Below the pieces are notes generated by a model. The model had not been told where the DNA came from and made no database searches. It was given only the letters and a program-made list of their open reading frames with translations. DNA of 64,000 nucleotides from Rhodeus uyekii (Eukaryota > Chordata > Actinopteri > Cypriniformes > Acheilognathidae). Both the position numbers and the translations under genes were made by a program. Positions 11,815-24,019 of the stretch are shown one piece after another (positions within the stretch are counted from its first letter, which is position 1; each line of letters starts with the position of its first letter). Location of the stretch: assembly GCA_037043235.1 (NCBI GenBank), contig JAWRVZ010000030.1, forward strand, positions 3,863,001 through 3,927,000. Reading direction: 5' to 3'.

Positions 11815-13990
11815 TGCTTTGGTAAGACATGATCCTATCATACTAAATTTAATTTTCACAACACCCTTTTAGGAATCAATTTCTTTCTAATATTACTCAT
11901 ATCTAGATATTTATCTAGATATTAACTACAACAGAAAGCACCGCTCTGGTTGAATCTTTTTACGTTCAGTATTTCTGTCTTGTTTTCTAATAAAAACACT
12001 AAGGAAGAAAAGCAAAAAGACAGGAAGATAAAGGAAGAAAGTACAAAAAAAGAACACAGAGACACTTGAGGCTAGAGAATTAGGCAAATGGAGAGACTAA
12101 AGAGAGGAAGAGAGAGAAAAAGCGGGGGGTGGAGTGGAAGGGGAAAAAAGTCCTAAAAATATAAGTCCACAGAGGTTTGTGTGACAGTAGGGGTTAAGCA
12201 ATCCAAAGGCTGCAGGCAATCACTCAATTTCAGACACGCTCAGAGCCCTTCGGTGCGAGGGGAGCAAGGCGCATAAAGAAATTTAACAACTTAATGTTTT
12301 ATGGCCAACGGAAATGAGATCCTTACGGGGCAGCACAGGGGAGGGAGGTTGCCAGAGAGTCTCATACAAATATTCGCATAAACACACATTTGTAGCCTCC
12401 CATTATAAAACACCCCAGCACATACATATTCAAATATGGGTCAGTGATATGATATGAAGCTTCTGCCCTTACTTTTTCTCATTTACCAACTCTTTCTCTC
12501 TTGATTTCGTTCTCTCTCGCTGTATCTCGAGGCGAGACTTGCTCCACAGCAGGAGAACATTGGGTTTGCGTTTTATTGTAAATAGTCCAATGTGCACCAT
12601 TGTCTGTTGGGATGGGAGATGAATACGGAAGTCCCGCTGAATGGAGCCTTGTTAGCAAATCAATAGTGCAGACATCTCTAAACCTTGTCCTTGAAACATA
12701 CTCCTCCTTTGTTTTCATATGGTGAACAAATGCAGGAGATTTGAGAGAAAGCTTTCCTTACTCATATCCATCTCAGTGTCTTTCTTTCTCCCGTTTTCAA
12801 TTCATCATCATTCATTTTACTGTTAAACTATTATAATACTTGGATGTATGACATGTCGTGTGTTAGTTACACACTGACATATTGGAGGAATCAGGTGAGT
12901 AATATATCAGAAAATGTAATCGCATTGAGCCTACTGAAGCATAGCAGTTGTTTGAGGAGAATAAACCATAAGTCATTGCGCTTTTATGAAAAACAACATC
13001 CACAACTACAGAACGCATGGTTTAAAATGCGCTTATCGTTGTCATATTATAGGTGACATTGGTAATTGTTCTGTAATTAGCGGTGTTTCTGCTAAGGTTT
13101 TAATAAGAACACTTTGTTCGAGAAGGATATCACGCTTGGTTGTAATTGCACACGTGGGATGGTATATTTTTAGACACTCCAACTTCAGAAAAAGCGAGAG
13201 ATTTGCTTTAATTATTAACATTATGACACAGAAAAGGAGGGAGAGTGCAGATAACTGTGACAGAAAAAAGCAAAACAGAGATTATGAGACGATGGCTGGG
13301 AATGGCACATGATAAGAGGATGTAAGGCCACATAATCTCCACGCTGATAGCCCTGACGTGTCTTCAGAATCAATCTCCTGCAAAGACGTTCACAAACACA
13401 GCGCAAGCCCTTCTGGCCTAGCTTCAGATGAGCTTTACAATAGTGTGTATGCAAGCATTGTTAAACATGACAAGTTATTGATTTGCAAATATATTGGCAT
13501 GAAAAGATATTATTCATATCGGATCCACATCTCTGCTTAGGAGAGTCTCTGAAATGACAATTGAAGCCAAACTAATGCAGTAAATAACATTCATGTTGAG
13601 TATTAAAACAGCGTGCTTGTGTTCGTAACAATACGCCAATTGATTGGGTTGAGAGACAGGGATGGGAAGAACAATTAACTGCACCGCTTTGGGGACTCTG
13701 TGCTTTGTAGTGCTGGATGAATAATGTGGGTCTGATTTTAAACACAGATTGAGCCACTGCCTTCCTGACCATTTTGCATAATAAGTACCATCAGGTTCTC
13801 TGGTCATGATTGAACCACGAGTGAATGCACTGACAAAGCAATTCATAATGATGGAGAAAACTGCAATTACAACACCAAGTGAGAATCTTAGCAGATGATA
13901 ACATCACGATTTTAAACAGATTTTAAAAGACAACTTACCCCATGTTTAAAGCGGGACTGTTTGTGAACATACCTTAGAAGTACAATATAA
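11815..13990. other. Unannotated DNA with less repetitive blocks
   Basis: No exon could be supported. The block around 12170-12470 is compositionally complex and repeat-free, a possible conserved non-coding element. The frames at 12844-13846 overlap on both strands and show no domain. Confidence 0.4.
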
Positions 13991-13999
13991 ATAATTGAA

Positions 14000-14054
14000 T
14001 AAGCAATTCAATTATTAATATTGTTTTTGTCAATATTAATAATTGAATTGCTTA
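14000..14054. repeat. Perfect 24-bp hairpin
   Basis: Positions 14000-14023 and 14031-14054 are exact reverse complements around the 7-nt loop TTTTTGT. The stem is AT-rich and contains AATTG and ATATT motifs. It may be a minimal foldback element or a cruciform-forming site. Confidence 0.85.
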
Positions 14055-14179
14055 AACTAATGTTTTTGTCCAAAGGAAAATAAAATAGGCCAAAATGGAA
14101 GGAGACCCAGCTTTTTTGACTCGTAGTAATGTGCTAGAAATATTCAGACACATTGGAAACTGCATTTCAATTTCCTGTC

Positions 14180-14765
14180 GACCACCTTCAACTCTCTAGA
14201 AAATGCACAGCAGCATTCTACCCTGGCAACACCGTGGAAACCACCCAAAACACCATAGCATCTGTGGAGAAATGTGTAACTGCGTAGCAACTCCCCAGTA
14301 ACCCCACACAACACCCTAGTAACTGCATAGCAACATTCTAAAAATAATCAACACCTTAGCAACTGTATTATAATGTCCAGACAACCACCCAACACTGTAC
14401 AGCAGAACAACTTTGAGACTTCGTAGCAAGTTATTTTAGCTAATATTTTAGCAACTGTTCAGCAATTGCATATCAACGCCATGGCAACCACCAACAACAC
14501 CCAAACAACTGACCAACAATGTGCTAAAACACCCCAAAGAACTTAGCAACTGCTTAGCAATGCTCTCAAATTAATACACTGAAATTTAGCAAACTGATGC
14601 TATCAGCTACATGCTAATAACACGAATCACTGCATAGTTACATGTTATAGCAAATTCCTGGCAACTAAGAACAACTTAGAAGCTGCCTAGCCACATGCTA
14701 AACACAACAGCTGTATTATAAATGCTACCCACAACACCCTAACAACACACACAACTCTCCCTTTC
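14180..14765. repeat. Degenerate tandem repeat (about 30-40 bp unit)
   Basis: The segment is made of diverged copies of a unit like CAACACCCTAGCAACTGCAT followed by AGCAACATTCTAACAACCACC. At least ten partial units are visible. It is an old minisatellite-like array, not coding. A short reverse-complement trace of the same unit is present near 7765-7800. Confidence 0.7.
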
Positions 14766-14769
14766 CAAA

Positions 14770-15380
14770 GTTTGGAATTCTTTTTTTATTGCAAACCATT
14801 AGCAGGATAGGTAGCTAAAAGATGTTAATTTAAGCTATTAGTTGACTAATTGCACATTTATATACATTTAATTACTTAAATATATACAAAAGCCAGTATA
14901 GGCTAGTGAGCACACCTTTGGTGAGAAATGCACCTTTCATACAGATTACATAATGAGATTTTGTTTTCCATTTTAATTTGTTCATTTAAAAGTAGACATT
15001 TCAAGCTTTCTATTGGTATATTTCTATAGAAAAAGCGTTTCGGGTCATTTTTGTGATGAGCTACCAGTTCACAGAGAACGAGACAGCAGATAGCACATCC
15101 TGTTTGTTTTCTTTATTTTACATAATTGTAACATTTTGTTGTTATTGTGAATTATAAGCCATATTTGAGGCTGATTATGCTGTATACTGTATACAGCATA
15201 CAGTATATTATACTGTAATTACCACAAGCACTTGACGTTAACGTGTGATTTCACCACTTCCTGTGCAGTTTTCTTTCTCTCTCTCTTTAATTAACCAACT
15301 AATCAAATTTTGGTCAACGAAGCCTCTTCTTGATGACTAATGTTTAATCAACTATTCATGGGCAGCCCTAAGCAAGAGTT
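14770..15380. other. Unannotated AT-rich DNA
   Basis: No gene is seen. A short palindrome GCTGTATACTGTATACAGC lies near 15178. Confidence 0.4.
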
Positions 15381-15440
15381 TACATCTACATTTATGCATT
15401 TCGCAGATGCTTTTATACAAAGCGACTTACATTTCATTGA
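15381..15440 (-). repeat. Orphan SINE/LINE 3' tail
   Basis: The minus strand reads AAGTCGCTTTGTATAAAAGC then ATCTGCGAAATGCATAAATG, the fish SINE/LINE tail. No head is present, so it is a truncated copy. Confidence 0.65.
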
Positions 15441-15444
15441 AGGA

Positions 15445-16585
15445 ACACATTTAATTTTCATCATGTGAGGGTTCATCTTCATCAAGAGTTCATCATGTTC
15501 TGTGATATCTATAGAGTGAGCAGAGGCAAAAGTCAAGCTGTCAGTCGTCTCCTTTTTCACAGACAAGACAGCATGTCAGGTGGAAGCTACAGTAAACCAT
15601 CAACCTTCTGAGTGGGAATATTCTCTTTCAAAATCATGAGTGAGAAAAGTTCCTTATATTTGTCAGAGCTCTTGCGTGGGCTTCAACCTTGACACAGAAG
15701 GGGGCTGTTGCTGGTGCAGATGGGCCTTTTATTTTGTTGTTGTTGTTGTTATTGTGCCTGTCTCGCTGTCTCAGCTGAGGCCAGTTAAATTAGCAGAAGA
15801 ATAAATTACATCAATTGCGAGCAGAGTAGAAACAGCTGGGGCAAGAGAACAATGAAACCGGGACTGACATACAAACAGGGGGTCCATAAAAAACAAGCTC
15901 CACAGGCTTTTTTTCATTAAGCAAGGCACAAGAAGTCAACACGGAGGACGTGCCTCCAATCAGCAGACTTCCTGAATCTTTCTTCCCCTGTCAAGGCCTC
16001 GTCTGAACAGAGAATACACAGAATATCTTCTGTTTTTCCACAAGAAAAAAGAGAAACAGGTTGGATTGGAACAGAGCATCCTGACAAAAACTAGCCATCC
16101 TCAATCACTGCACACACTGAGTGTTAGCGCAGGTGCATGTCTAATAACAGGCTTGTTAAGTTAGCACCTGTGCTTTATCCTACAATCCCAAATCAGACAT
16201 CTCCTCCTCTTTTTCACTCTTCCCTGCAGTTTTGGATATCTGCCAACGTGTCTTTTTTCCTCATTCTGGAATCCTCTTTTGCATGTTTTGCATGGGCCAT
16301 ATTTATCTGCTCTGAAAAGCTCTATAATGAATGACATCAACATTAAAGAGATCAATATGATTGCATACGTTTCATGTATATTTCATTGCATACCAATCAT
16401 TCTAAAATGGAATTAAACATGTCTCATTCCTTTTTTTCAAAGTCATGAATATGATCTTAAACATTTATTATTTAACTTATCAAAATCAGAAGTAGCAATA
16501 TGATATGAACAATTTCTCATCACATTAATCACTCAGAAGCATCAATATGATCTCAAATATTTAAAAACTGCCCTAAGGGGGAACA
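15445..16585. other. Unannotated DNA
   Basis: No exon or transposon is recognised. A (TTG)n run is present near 15736. The segment 15660-16130 is compositionally complex and could be unique conserved sequence. Frames at 16137-16355 overlap on opposite strands without motifs. Confidence 0.4.
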
Positions 16586-16589
16586 CCAT

Positions 16590-16934
16590 ACTCAACAGAA
16601 AAAGCAGACTTAAGAACAAACAGTCAGAACCGGACGGGACTCGGCAAGGAGGACAGTGAACAGCAGAAACATGACAGAGTAATGACGTGACATCAGATAA
16701 CAAACACCAAGGGATTAAATAGACACAGGAGGAAGGATAACGAGCAGAAACAGCTGGCAAACAATCAAGGATAACAGGGGAACAAGATGTCGACAAGACA
16801 TGAACATGCAGCCAATGCGGACGCGAATCGCCGTGTGTTCACATGAAACTTGATGAGACAGCGTACGACATAAAAGCACACAGACAAGAGAGCATGCAAC
16901 TCAAAGCAGTGTCAGTCACAGAACCCTGACAGTA
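16590..16934 (-). repeat. LTR-like repeat fragment
   Basis: Homologous to 3500-4165 (shared ACATGAACATGCAGCCAATG and ACACAGACAAGAGAGCAT). On the minus strand it would start TGTCAGGGTTCTGTGACTG at about 16934, as an LTR does. The 3' end is not defined. Confidence 0.4.
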
Positions 16935-17122
16935 CTGGAATTTTAGAAGAAACATCTGGCACAAAAATGATACAACAACACTTTATTTTGATGGTCTACT
17001 TTAGACTCTCAAGTTTTGCTTTGTTTTCTGTCATTATGTTTAGTCAACTGTTTTCCTGTGTTCCTTTCTTCTCCTTTTTGTCCCACTAATCAGTTTTTAT
17101 GGACACGCTTAATACTTAATAC

Positions 17123-17226
17123 TTTTCAAGGAACACATTGAATCAGTTCTTGCTTTCCCTGGGATCGAACCCATGACCTTGGTGTTGTAAGCACCAATGC
17201 TCTACTGGATTGAGCTACAGGAAAGC
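17123..17226 (-). mobile_element. tRNA-derived SINE, 3'-truncated
   Basis: On the minus strand there is an A-box-like TAGCTCAATCCAGTAGAGC and a B-box-like GGTTCGATCCC about 35 bp downstream, followed by a body that matches the SINE at 44573-44731 (CAATGTGTTCCTTGAA). The usual tail is missing. The head is tRNA-like but lacks a full cloverleaf, so I do not call it a tRNA gene. Confidence 0.75.
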
Positions 17227-17229
17227 TCT

Positions 17230-18297
17230 AGAAGTATGATCAGCCCAGTTAAGTCAACATTGCATTGGCTCCCTATTAAACATCATATACATTTTAAAAT
17301 CTTGCCAATTACCTACAAATCACTAAATGGTTTAGCTCCCCAGTATTTGAGCGAGCTCCTAACACATTATATTCCTTCACATCTATTGCAATCTGAAAAT
17401 TTTGGCCAGTTGATATTACCTAGAAATATAAAAATAAACTGCTGGCAGTAGATCCTTTTCCTATTTAGCACCAAAACTGTGGAACAGTCTTTTTAGCATT
17501 GTTTGCGAAGCAGACACACTCTGTCAGTTTAAATCTAAACTAATCACACATCTTTTCAACCTGGCATACACATAACACATTAATAATTTCTACAGTTCAA
17601 ATCATATAAAATGATTGTTAGACTGCTTAAATTAGGTCAGTCAGAACCAGGAACACTTCCCATAACACCTGATGTACTCATTATATCATAAGAAGAATGG
17701 CTTCTACATTGATATTAGTATCTCTGCTTATCTAGAGGTTTACCACAGTCAGCTGGACCCGGGCCATATCCAGATCAGATGAAAGACCTGTTCTCGACAC
17801 AAATGTAGCCCTGAAGTGAAACCACATCAACTACACATCTATCTCCTGCAAAGACCTCATCAACACAACAAAAGTTTTCTTTCTTTGGAAGATGAGGACA
17901 TTATCAAAATGATTCCTATCACGCAGATCTGCAGAAACTTTTGAATGTCATTTTGTAGAGAAAGACTACACACCTGCACACATAGGCATTCAATCACACA
18001 TGCCTATAGACTAAATGTGATTTGCATATGCATACCGAAACAGTTTTCACAGATTTAAGGTTTGAGTTAACGGCTACCAATACACGGTTGCCCTACATGT
18101 ACATGGTCCCTTAGTTAATAACTAATGATTTTACAGCAAAAATGAATCAACAAAAACTTACTTAAGCTGGACAATGACTTTCTTTTAGAGGTGTTTAATA
18201 ATATTAATTGCATTAATTTCTTATTATCACTGTAAAGCTGCTTTGAAACTATCTGCATTGTTAAAAGCGCTATATAAATGAAGGTGTCTTGACTTGA
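17230..18297 (+). pseudogene. L2-type LINE 3' end, reverse transcriptase remnant
   Basis: The frame at about 17254-17451 translates to LHWLPIKHHIHFKILPITYK and continues with LNGLAPQYLSELL, the conserved C-terminal block of L2/CR1-clade LINE reverse transcriptase. After a frameshift near 17450 the expected block follows (PKLWNSL-type wording: K-T-V-E-Q-S-F, then a SFKSKL-like stretch). The 3' UTR ends with GTAAAGCTGCTTTGAAACTA and GCGCTATATAAATGAAGGTG before CTTGACTTGAC, a widespread fish LINE 3' end. The 5' part (endonuclease and RT core) is absent. It is a dead, 5'-truncated insertion. Confidence 0.8.
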
Positions 18298-18299
18298 CA

Positions 18300-18480
18300 C
18301 TCATTCACGATCACACCTGTTAGTCTCAGTGTCAATCATCATTGTGTATTTAAGTTCCTAATTTCCTTTCCATCAGTTGAGTATTATTTGGGCTATGCAC
18401 ATGTTGCTCTTGTGTTTTGTCTCTTGCATTAATAAAGAACGTTTATATTGGAATTACTAAATCAACCTTCATCCCTTAGA
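18300..18480 (+). repeat. Possible LTR fragment with polyadenylation signal
   Basis: The segment starts TGACACTCATTCACG, has TGTATTTAAG at 18344 as a TATA-like box and AATAAAG at 18431, the compact order seen in the LTR-like segments at 5.55 and 23.6 kb. No matching 3' end or duplication was found. Confidence 0.3.
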
Positions 18481-18804
18481 CAAGTGTGAAGGAATACTCA
18501 ACCAAGGAAAGGATTATAGATAATACCAATTAGTTTACTGCCCTCGCTTGTGAAGGATTTTCTCTTTTGAACTGTACAATTGACTTTTGCCAGCTCACCC
18601 AGATCCCACGTTTTGATGACACTCAGTCTATGAACTGGGTTGACGCTAATTATTTTTGCCTGCTGGACCTACCAGACATGACGAGAGGAACCTGGAGAGA
18701 AGCCAGAACAACCTTGGCAGTCCCAAGTCTGTTTCACTCCCATACTCACAATCTTCATTGCCACTGATTCTACTTAGCTCAAAATCTGCATCGCTGCTGA
18801 TGAT

Positions 18805-19200
18805 GTGCCCATCCGGCCTCCCTCTCTAAAACTATCTAAGCCATTCAGTTCCTCAACCCCAGTTCCGCTGGTTCCCTGCAGTCCCTTCTCTTCTCCTCTA
18901 GTGATTGCGATCTTTTGGTCACCAACTCTGCCTTGGAGAGTGGCTACCTACTGGCTTTGCCTCAGGCTGCTGATCCCATTACTCCCACCTCGGCCCCTCA
19001 ACCAGTCAGCTCCACCTCGGCTTCCCACCCCATCATCTCCACCTGAGACCTTCTTCCTCATGCTCCACCTTGGTCGGACTTCTGCCACGGACTTCCGGGA
19101 CTTTCACTATGCTCCGTTTCTCCATCATCAAGCTCTGCCTTGCTCCTCGGTTGCACTGAAGTCACCTCCGTCTTCTGGTGCCCTGGTTTTACAATCGTAA
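18805..19200 (+). other. Proline/serine-rich open frame, 131 codons, probably repeat-derived
   Basis: An open frame with start around 18805 encodes a product rich in Pro, Ser and Leu with no recognisable fold, transmembrane pattern or catalytic motif. It is GC-richer than its surroundings. Fish retroelement leaders and LTR flanks often give such frames. No splice sites or neighbours support a host exon. I cannot assign a function. Confidence 0.25.
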
Positions 19201-19204
19201 AACA

Positions 19205-20522
19205 AAGCTTAAATGAGTACTCCATTATGTCACCTGTGCTATAAAGTTGAGCTGGATATATTCATGCACAACAGAGTTCATTGTAAGGTCAAAGTTCAAT
19301 CAGCATCTTAAAAATAAGGTTGGCACAAAGCAGTTTGGATGTGAGTTTTTTTCCTAGTAATATTCTGTTTTCTTTCCTTCTTTTTTCTGCTTAACCAACT
19401 AACTGAGCAAGCAAATTACCCAATTTGTCACAAACAAACAAAGGTTTGGGTGTTCAAATCATGGCTATGGATGTGTCTGCATGGTGTTCAGCCCACCCCC
19501 ACCTGCAAACACAAGTAAGCTGGTGACACTTCAGTTGGACACATACATTAATTATAGATTTTTTTCAAACCCTAATCCTAAAGAGATCCATTAGTCTTCA
19601 ATTATGCATTCCATGCATGTATCATACCATAATTTGCTCTTCCACTATGTTTTTGTAGCATTGTGTTAAACCAGCCACTGACAGAATCTACTGTAACTCA
19701 CATCCAGTTCAGGCTTGCTCTCTGTGTCATTTTCCTTTAATTCAAGTGTCTTGATTATCGATTTTATAGGAACATCGGGATAAAGCCATTGAAAATATAC
19801 ATTTAAATGAATACCACGCTTCTATTTATCAGTGCATGTGCTGCGTTTCTAGAATGGGAATAGTGCGACAATGCGGCCTGCATTCAGATTCATTCCTCAG
19901 TCTTGAAATGACTGCCCTCTATGAAATGAGCCTTTTAGAGGACCTAAATTATGGCCATCAGTTATTTAGCTCTGCTAAACAGGGAGAGAAGAGCAGAACG
20001 ACAGTGCGAGCAGAAATCGGGGGTGTGGAATCATGACATGGTTAATTCCCGAGCGAGTCATTGGGGCACGTTTCTTATCATTGCATAATGATGATTGCTT
20101 GTACACACGCACATACACACACACATACTCCTGCTAGAAAAGCAACTGAAAAGGGACTCCAAAAACGAAAGAGAGCATTTTGTGGTTCTGCAGTAAAATA
20201 CACTCCTTGACAAATTATAGATGTATATATTAGGACATTCAATTGCCCAAGATTATGCCTCGGCTGCTTAATAAGAGTTGAAAAAGGAAAACTCATGCAT
20301 TTAAATATGCTTTTTAGCCTTGACTGGCTTCTTTTTTTTTTTTTTTTTTGGAGGGCCATTGTGGCACCATAAAGATACACCACAGTATTATTTCGGTGTA
20401 AACTAGCATGGTTGCGTTTACATATGAATGCCATCTTAGTTTTTCTTATTTTCCTCAAGCGTACAAGTCACTTTTGGTCCATTAGATTCTAATTAGTTCA
20501 AGCCCTACAGGCAGAGACAGAA

Positions 20523-20559
<37 letters not shown>

Positions 20560-21015
20560 AGAAGAGAAGAGAGAGAAACAAACAGAACATGAGTGAAAGA
20601 GAGTACAGGAGGGGAGGGGAGAGCTTGTTAAGGAGTTGTGCTTTTCAGATATCCACGAGGCAAGTTAAACAGTTGAAAGTAGAGTCATTCCTGTTAAACA
20701 GTATAGAAAAAAAAGCTTAATTTGGATTAATTTTCAGTGTTTTTCCAATAAAATAACCAAGCAACCTTTAAACAAGATATATTAATGCACAATAATTTTG
20801 AAAAAGATCAGTGATATGCTGAATTAAGTTTAATTTCTTAGCCAATTAAGAGTAGAAAAAATGTATCTTGTTTTAAGCATGAGACATTTTTACTCCAAAC
20901 AACAAAAAATATTTATAAAAAAAGATATATGAATTATGAATACTATAGTTAACAGATTTTTATTGAATTATAATTTTGGTTTGTGAGGAAAAAAGTACAT
21001 GAAGGGGTCAACTTG
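19205..21015. other. Unannotated DNA; possible conserved block; (AG)n tract
   Basis: The segment 19770-20095 is compositionally complex and repeat-free. (AG)n lies at 20528-20553 and a poly-T run at about 20331-20349. No exon is supported; frames at 19836-20458 show no domain. Confidence 0.4.
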
Positions 21016-21022
21016 ATGTTTA

Positions 21023-21395
21023 CCGTATTTTCCCGCCTATAACCCGTGGGTTATACCAGATTTTACAAACCCCGCAGGGGGTGCGGGTTATATAAGGGTG
21101 CGGGCTATATCACACATTTTTTGATATTGCAATATATTTGTTACGGACATACTTAAGGACATAAGTTTTTTGCGCCATTTTCTTTCTTGCGAGGGTTGTT
21201 GTCTCTGGCGCTTGCATTATCACTCTGACGGGTGGCATGCGAGCAACATTCGAAATTCGAAATGTGAACTTACACAAAAAAAAAGTAAATAAATCTATGG
21301 GTGTGGGTTACATAAGGGTGCGGGTTATACCAACAATGTTTTACCCAAAACCCCCGGGTTATATGAGGGTGCGGATTATCTGCAGGAAAATATGG
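21023..21395. mobile_element. Mariner-type MITE (CCGTATTTTCC ends)
   Basis: The left end CCGTATTTTCCCGCCTATAA and the reversed right end CCATATTTTCCTGCAGATAA form terminal inverted repeats. TA flanks both ends (21021-21022, 21396-21397). GGGTGCGGGTTAT-type motifs are repeated inside both halves. The size is 373 bp, non-coding. Confidence 0.75.
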
Positions 21396-21399
21396 TACT

Positions 21400-23610
21400 T
21401 TGATATTTTATAACTCTCTTTTGAAATTTTGTTATCTTACCAACGTCTGTAATTATAACAAAAATGTACAAGAAACTCCCAGAACAGCACAGCGTTAATT
21501 AAATCCTTCACTTATACTTACTGATGTTTCTGCTGTTGTTTTCCCTCCAAATGACATCACTTCCTGCACTATGGTGTGTCATTGAGGAAGTGGCTTTTAT
21601 TAGTTAAAGAAATGGTTCAGTTTGTAGTCCTATAACTTGGAATTAGAAGTTTCAAGCTGTGGTTCTATTCTGAACTTTTTGTGAGTTTAGACTTTTCTCA
21701 ACATCATAAATTACATGTGATCATACCTAAAGCATGAATTTTAATGATGCTGAGTTTTTTGTTAACTGCAATTAAAGAGAAAGTGTATTCCAGACTGAAA
21801 TTAAATAATAATTTGAAATGAATACAAAGCTCAGTTTTTAAACGTGACCTTAAGTATGTTAAGAAAGTCATGAACGTTTTTGTCCTGTACATTTGCGTGG
21901 CCTTTAATATCTTTAAAAAATATAAGATTCGAAGTGCTCTATAAGTGTTCTATCAATACAAATAAGCACAGTTCTTTTTCACAGAATTAAGATGTGGTAA
22001 TGCTTTTAAACTGGTACAAAATGAAAAATGTACTGCATAACAGAAATTACCCAGTAAATTAAATAAAATTAAAAGGAAAGAGGCGGACAGAAAGTAAGAG
22101 AGAATAGATATGAAGAGTCAAGGGGATGTTTTGCTAAAAACATCTTGTGGATGAGTGTTTCTGATCCCTTGGTGACCTACTTGTTGGATGTGTGAGTCTG
22201 CTGCTTCCATCCATCCTAAACACCACACAGTTTCATTTTCAGCACCACCACCTGATAGCTGAGTCTGATGTCTGATACTTGAAACACAAAGTTCTGTGTG
22301 TTTCCGTTTCAGTCACACAGTAACAGCATGTCATTTAGTTCACAATATCATGTTATTCCATTTTAGACAAATAGTTTCCTATAATATCCTTTATTCAAAA
22401 TATTTAGATGCCAACTGTGCCACAGAAAAACAAAGGCAGTGAAGAAGCTCTAGGGAAGAAATCCTGTCCAACGGACAATGCTCCCCTGCCTGCTATTACG
22501 ATTTAAGGCTCAGATAATCTTACCTATAAATAGTTAGCTCTTTCTCTTTTGTGTTTTATGTATCACTTTTTATCACTGCAATAACCATCATAGCCATAGT
22601 TTATGACAATTGCTTTCGAATTGCACCCTCAACCCCAGTAAGCTTTGAAAGGGGGAGCGTAGCTCTCCAAACCTTTTCCAACGAGTGTAAAAGACAGCCA
22701 GGAAGATGCAATAACCAAAACTGTAACGCATTATTCACAACCAAGGCTCACTGGAAAAAAACGTGCCTCTCCCTACATTTTTGCACACACCAAGTACAAA
22801 ATGCAATTGAAAGAGACGATTCGGAAATCCATTGCCGCTTATATATATATATATATTATTTTCCTTTTTCACATTTGAATGATTTGTAAAGAGTGATTTA
22901 TAATCAAGTTAGGGATTTTTATTAGTTAAAGCCTTTCTTTACTTTTCTGTATTTTTCCATAGAGTAATGATGAATATTGTAATACTCCTCACTAGATAGA
23001 ACATGTTATCAGAATGTTTTGGGTAGTCTCTCTGTTAATAGCTGGAGCCTGAGCTGAGTTCAGCCTTGGAGAAGCTGCTGTGTATCTGTGCGTGTGTGTG
23101 TGTGTTAATATGGTCTGTATTGGTGAGGTGATTAAATGGCATCATAAGGAGACGGAATGATTTGTTCTCGACAAGCCACGTGGAAGGTCACTAACCCGTC
23201 AACCATGTGATCAACAAAGATATGCTTCAGACTGTCTGCTCTTGTGTGGAAAAGTACTAGTTTTATCTTTCTTAGCCAATCAGAATCCTTTAACCGTCAT
23301 CATTGACATAGTTAGTAGCCTCTGTTAGAGTATAATTGCCGTAACAATGTTATTGTATTTGGGGCGGCCTACGAACTCCTTGTGAGACTTGAAGCTTCTG
23401 CTGATGAAACTGTAAACTAAACTTCCCTAAAATGTCTTCTATTGACTGCAATTCTGACTCCTGGTCTTCATTCAACATATCTGGTCCTCGGGTCTTAACT
23501 GTAATTCCCCTACACAATTACAAATGGCAACAATTTATATTCCACACAAATTGTAATTACATGGGCAGAATATTGACTTTTTAAATTTGTGCAATTCCCT
23601 GCACAATGAC
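21400..23610. other. Unannotated AT-rich DNA
   Basis: No gene or complete repeat is recognised. A short (TA)n run is at 22840-22857 and a (GT)n run near 23090. The frame at 22551-22889 runs into the TA repeat and has no motif. Confidence 0.4.
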
Positions 23611-23614
23611 TCTT

Positions 23615-23905
23615 TGTCATGGGTGCGTGTGGAAGGAAGGCACGAAGATGAAGATACTATAAACATTGTATCTTTATTTAAACAGGAACTCAAAGAGGGT
23701 ATACACGCCACAACGTAAAACGAGAACTGACAACCAAAGAGTGCACAAGGAGAACTAAATATACAAACAGTGATTAACCAAAAGACAAACACCTGTGATG
23801 ATTAGTGACTAAGGTAACTGATGAGTGCTGGAAGGTTCTGGAACAAAAGCAACATGTGACCAAAAAGAGACAAAATAAGAGTCCTGGGTGAAGGTGAATG
23901 TGACA
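23615..23905 (-). mobile_element. Solo LTR, minus strand
   Basis: The 291-bp segment runs from TGTCATGG to ATGTGACA and is flanked by a perfect 5-bp duplication CTCTT (23610-23614 and 23906-23910). On the minus strand it contains AATAAAG close to the 3' end, as expected for an LTR polyadenylation signal. There is no internal region, so it probably arose by LTR-LTR recombination. Confidence 0.75.
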
Positions 23906-23911
23906 CTCTTA

Positions 23912-24015
23912 TCATAATGCATAATAACCAGCTCTAATAACCAATAATAATAATAACCAGCTCATAATAACCAATGCATAATAACCAGCATATAACCATA
24001 AATAACCAGCTCCAT
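23912..24015. repeat. Short tandem array of ATAACCAGCTC-like units
   Basis: ATAACCAG recurs about seven times with variable spacers (CTC, AAT, CATA). It abuts the solo LTR on its right. Confidence 0.7.
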
Positions 24016-24019
24016 ATGC

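Noticed and set aside
11515..11859. 114-codon minus-strand frame, with a partial twin at 41658-41852
   Set aside because: Both lie in copies of the same Tigger-like MITE and do not resemble transposase.
14180..14765. CRISPR-like array
   Set aside because: Units are diverged, spacers are not unique, and the genome is clearly eukaryotic.
17151..17226. Possible tRNA gene on the minus strand
   Set aside because: A- and B-box-like motifs are present, but the cloverleaf is incomplete and the body matches the SINE at 44573.
20078..20458. 126-codon minus-strand frame
   Set aside because: Runs through poly-T and AC repeats; composition artefact.
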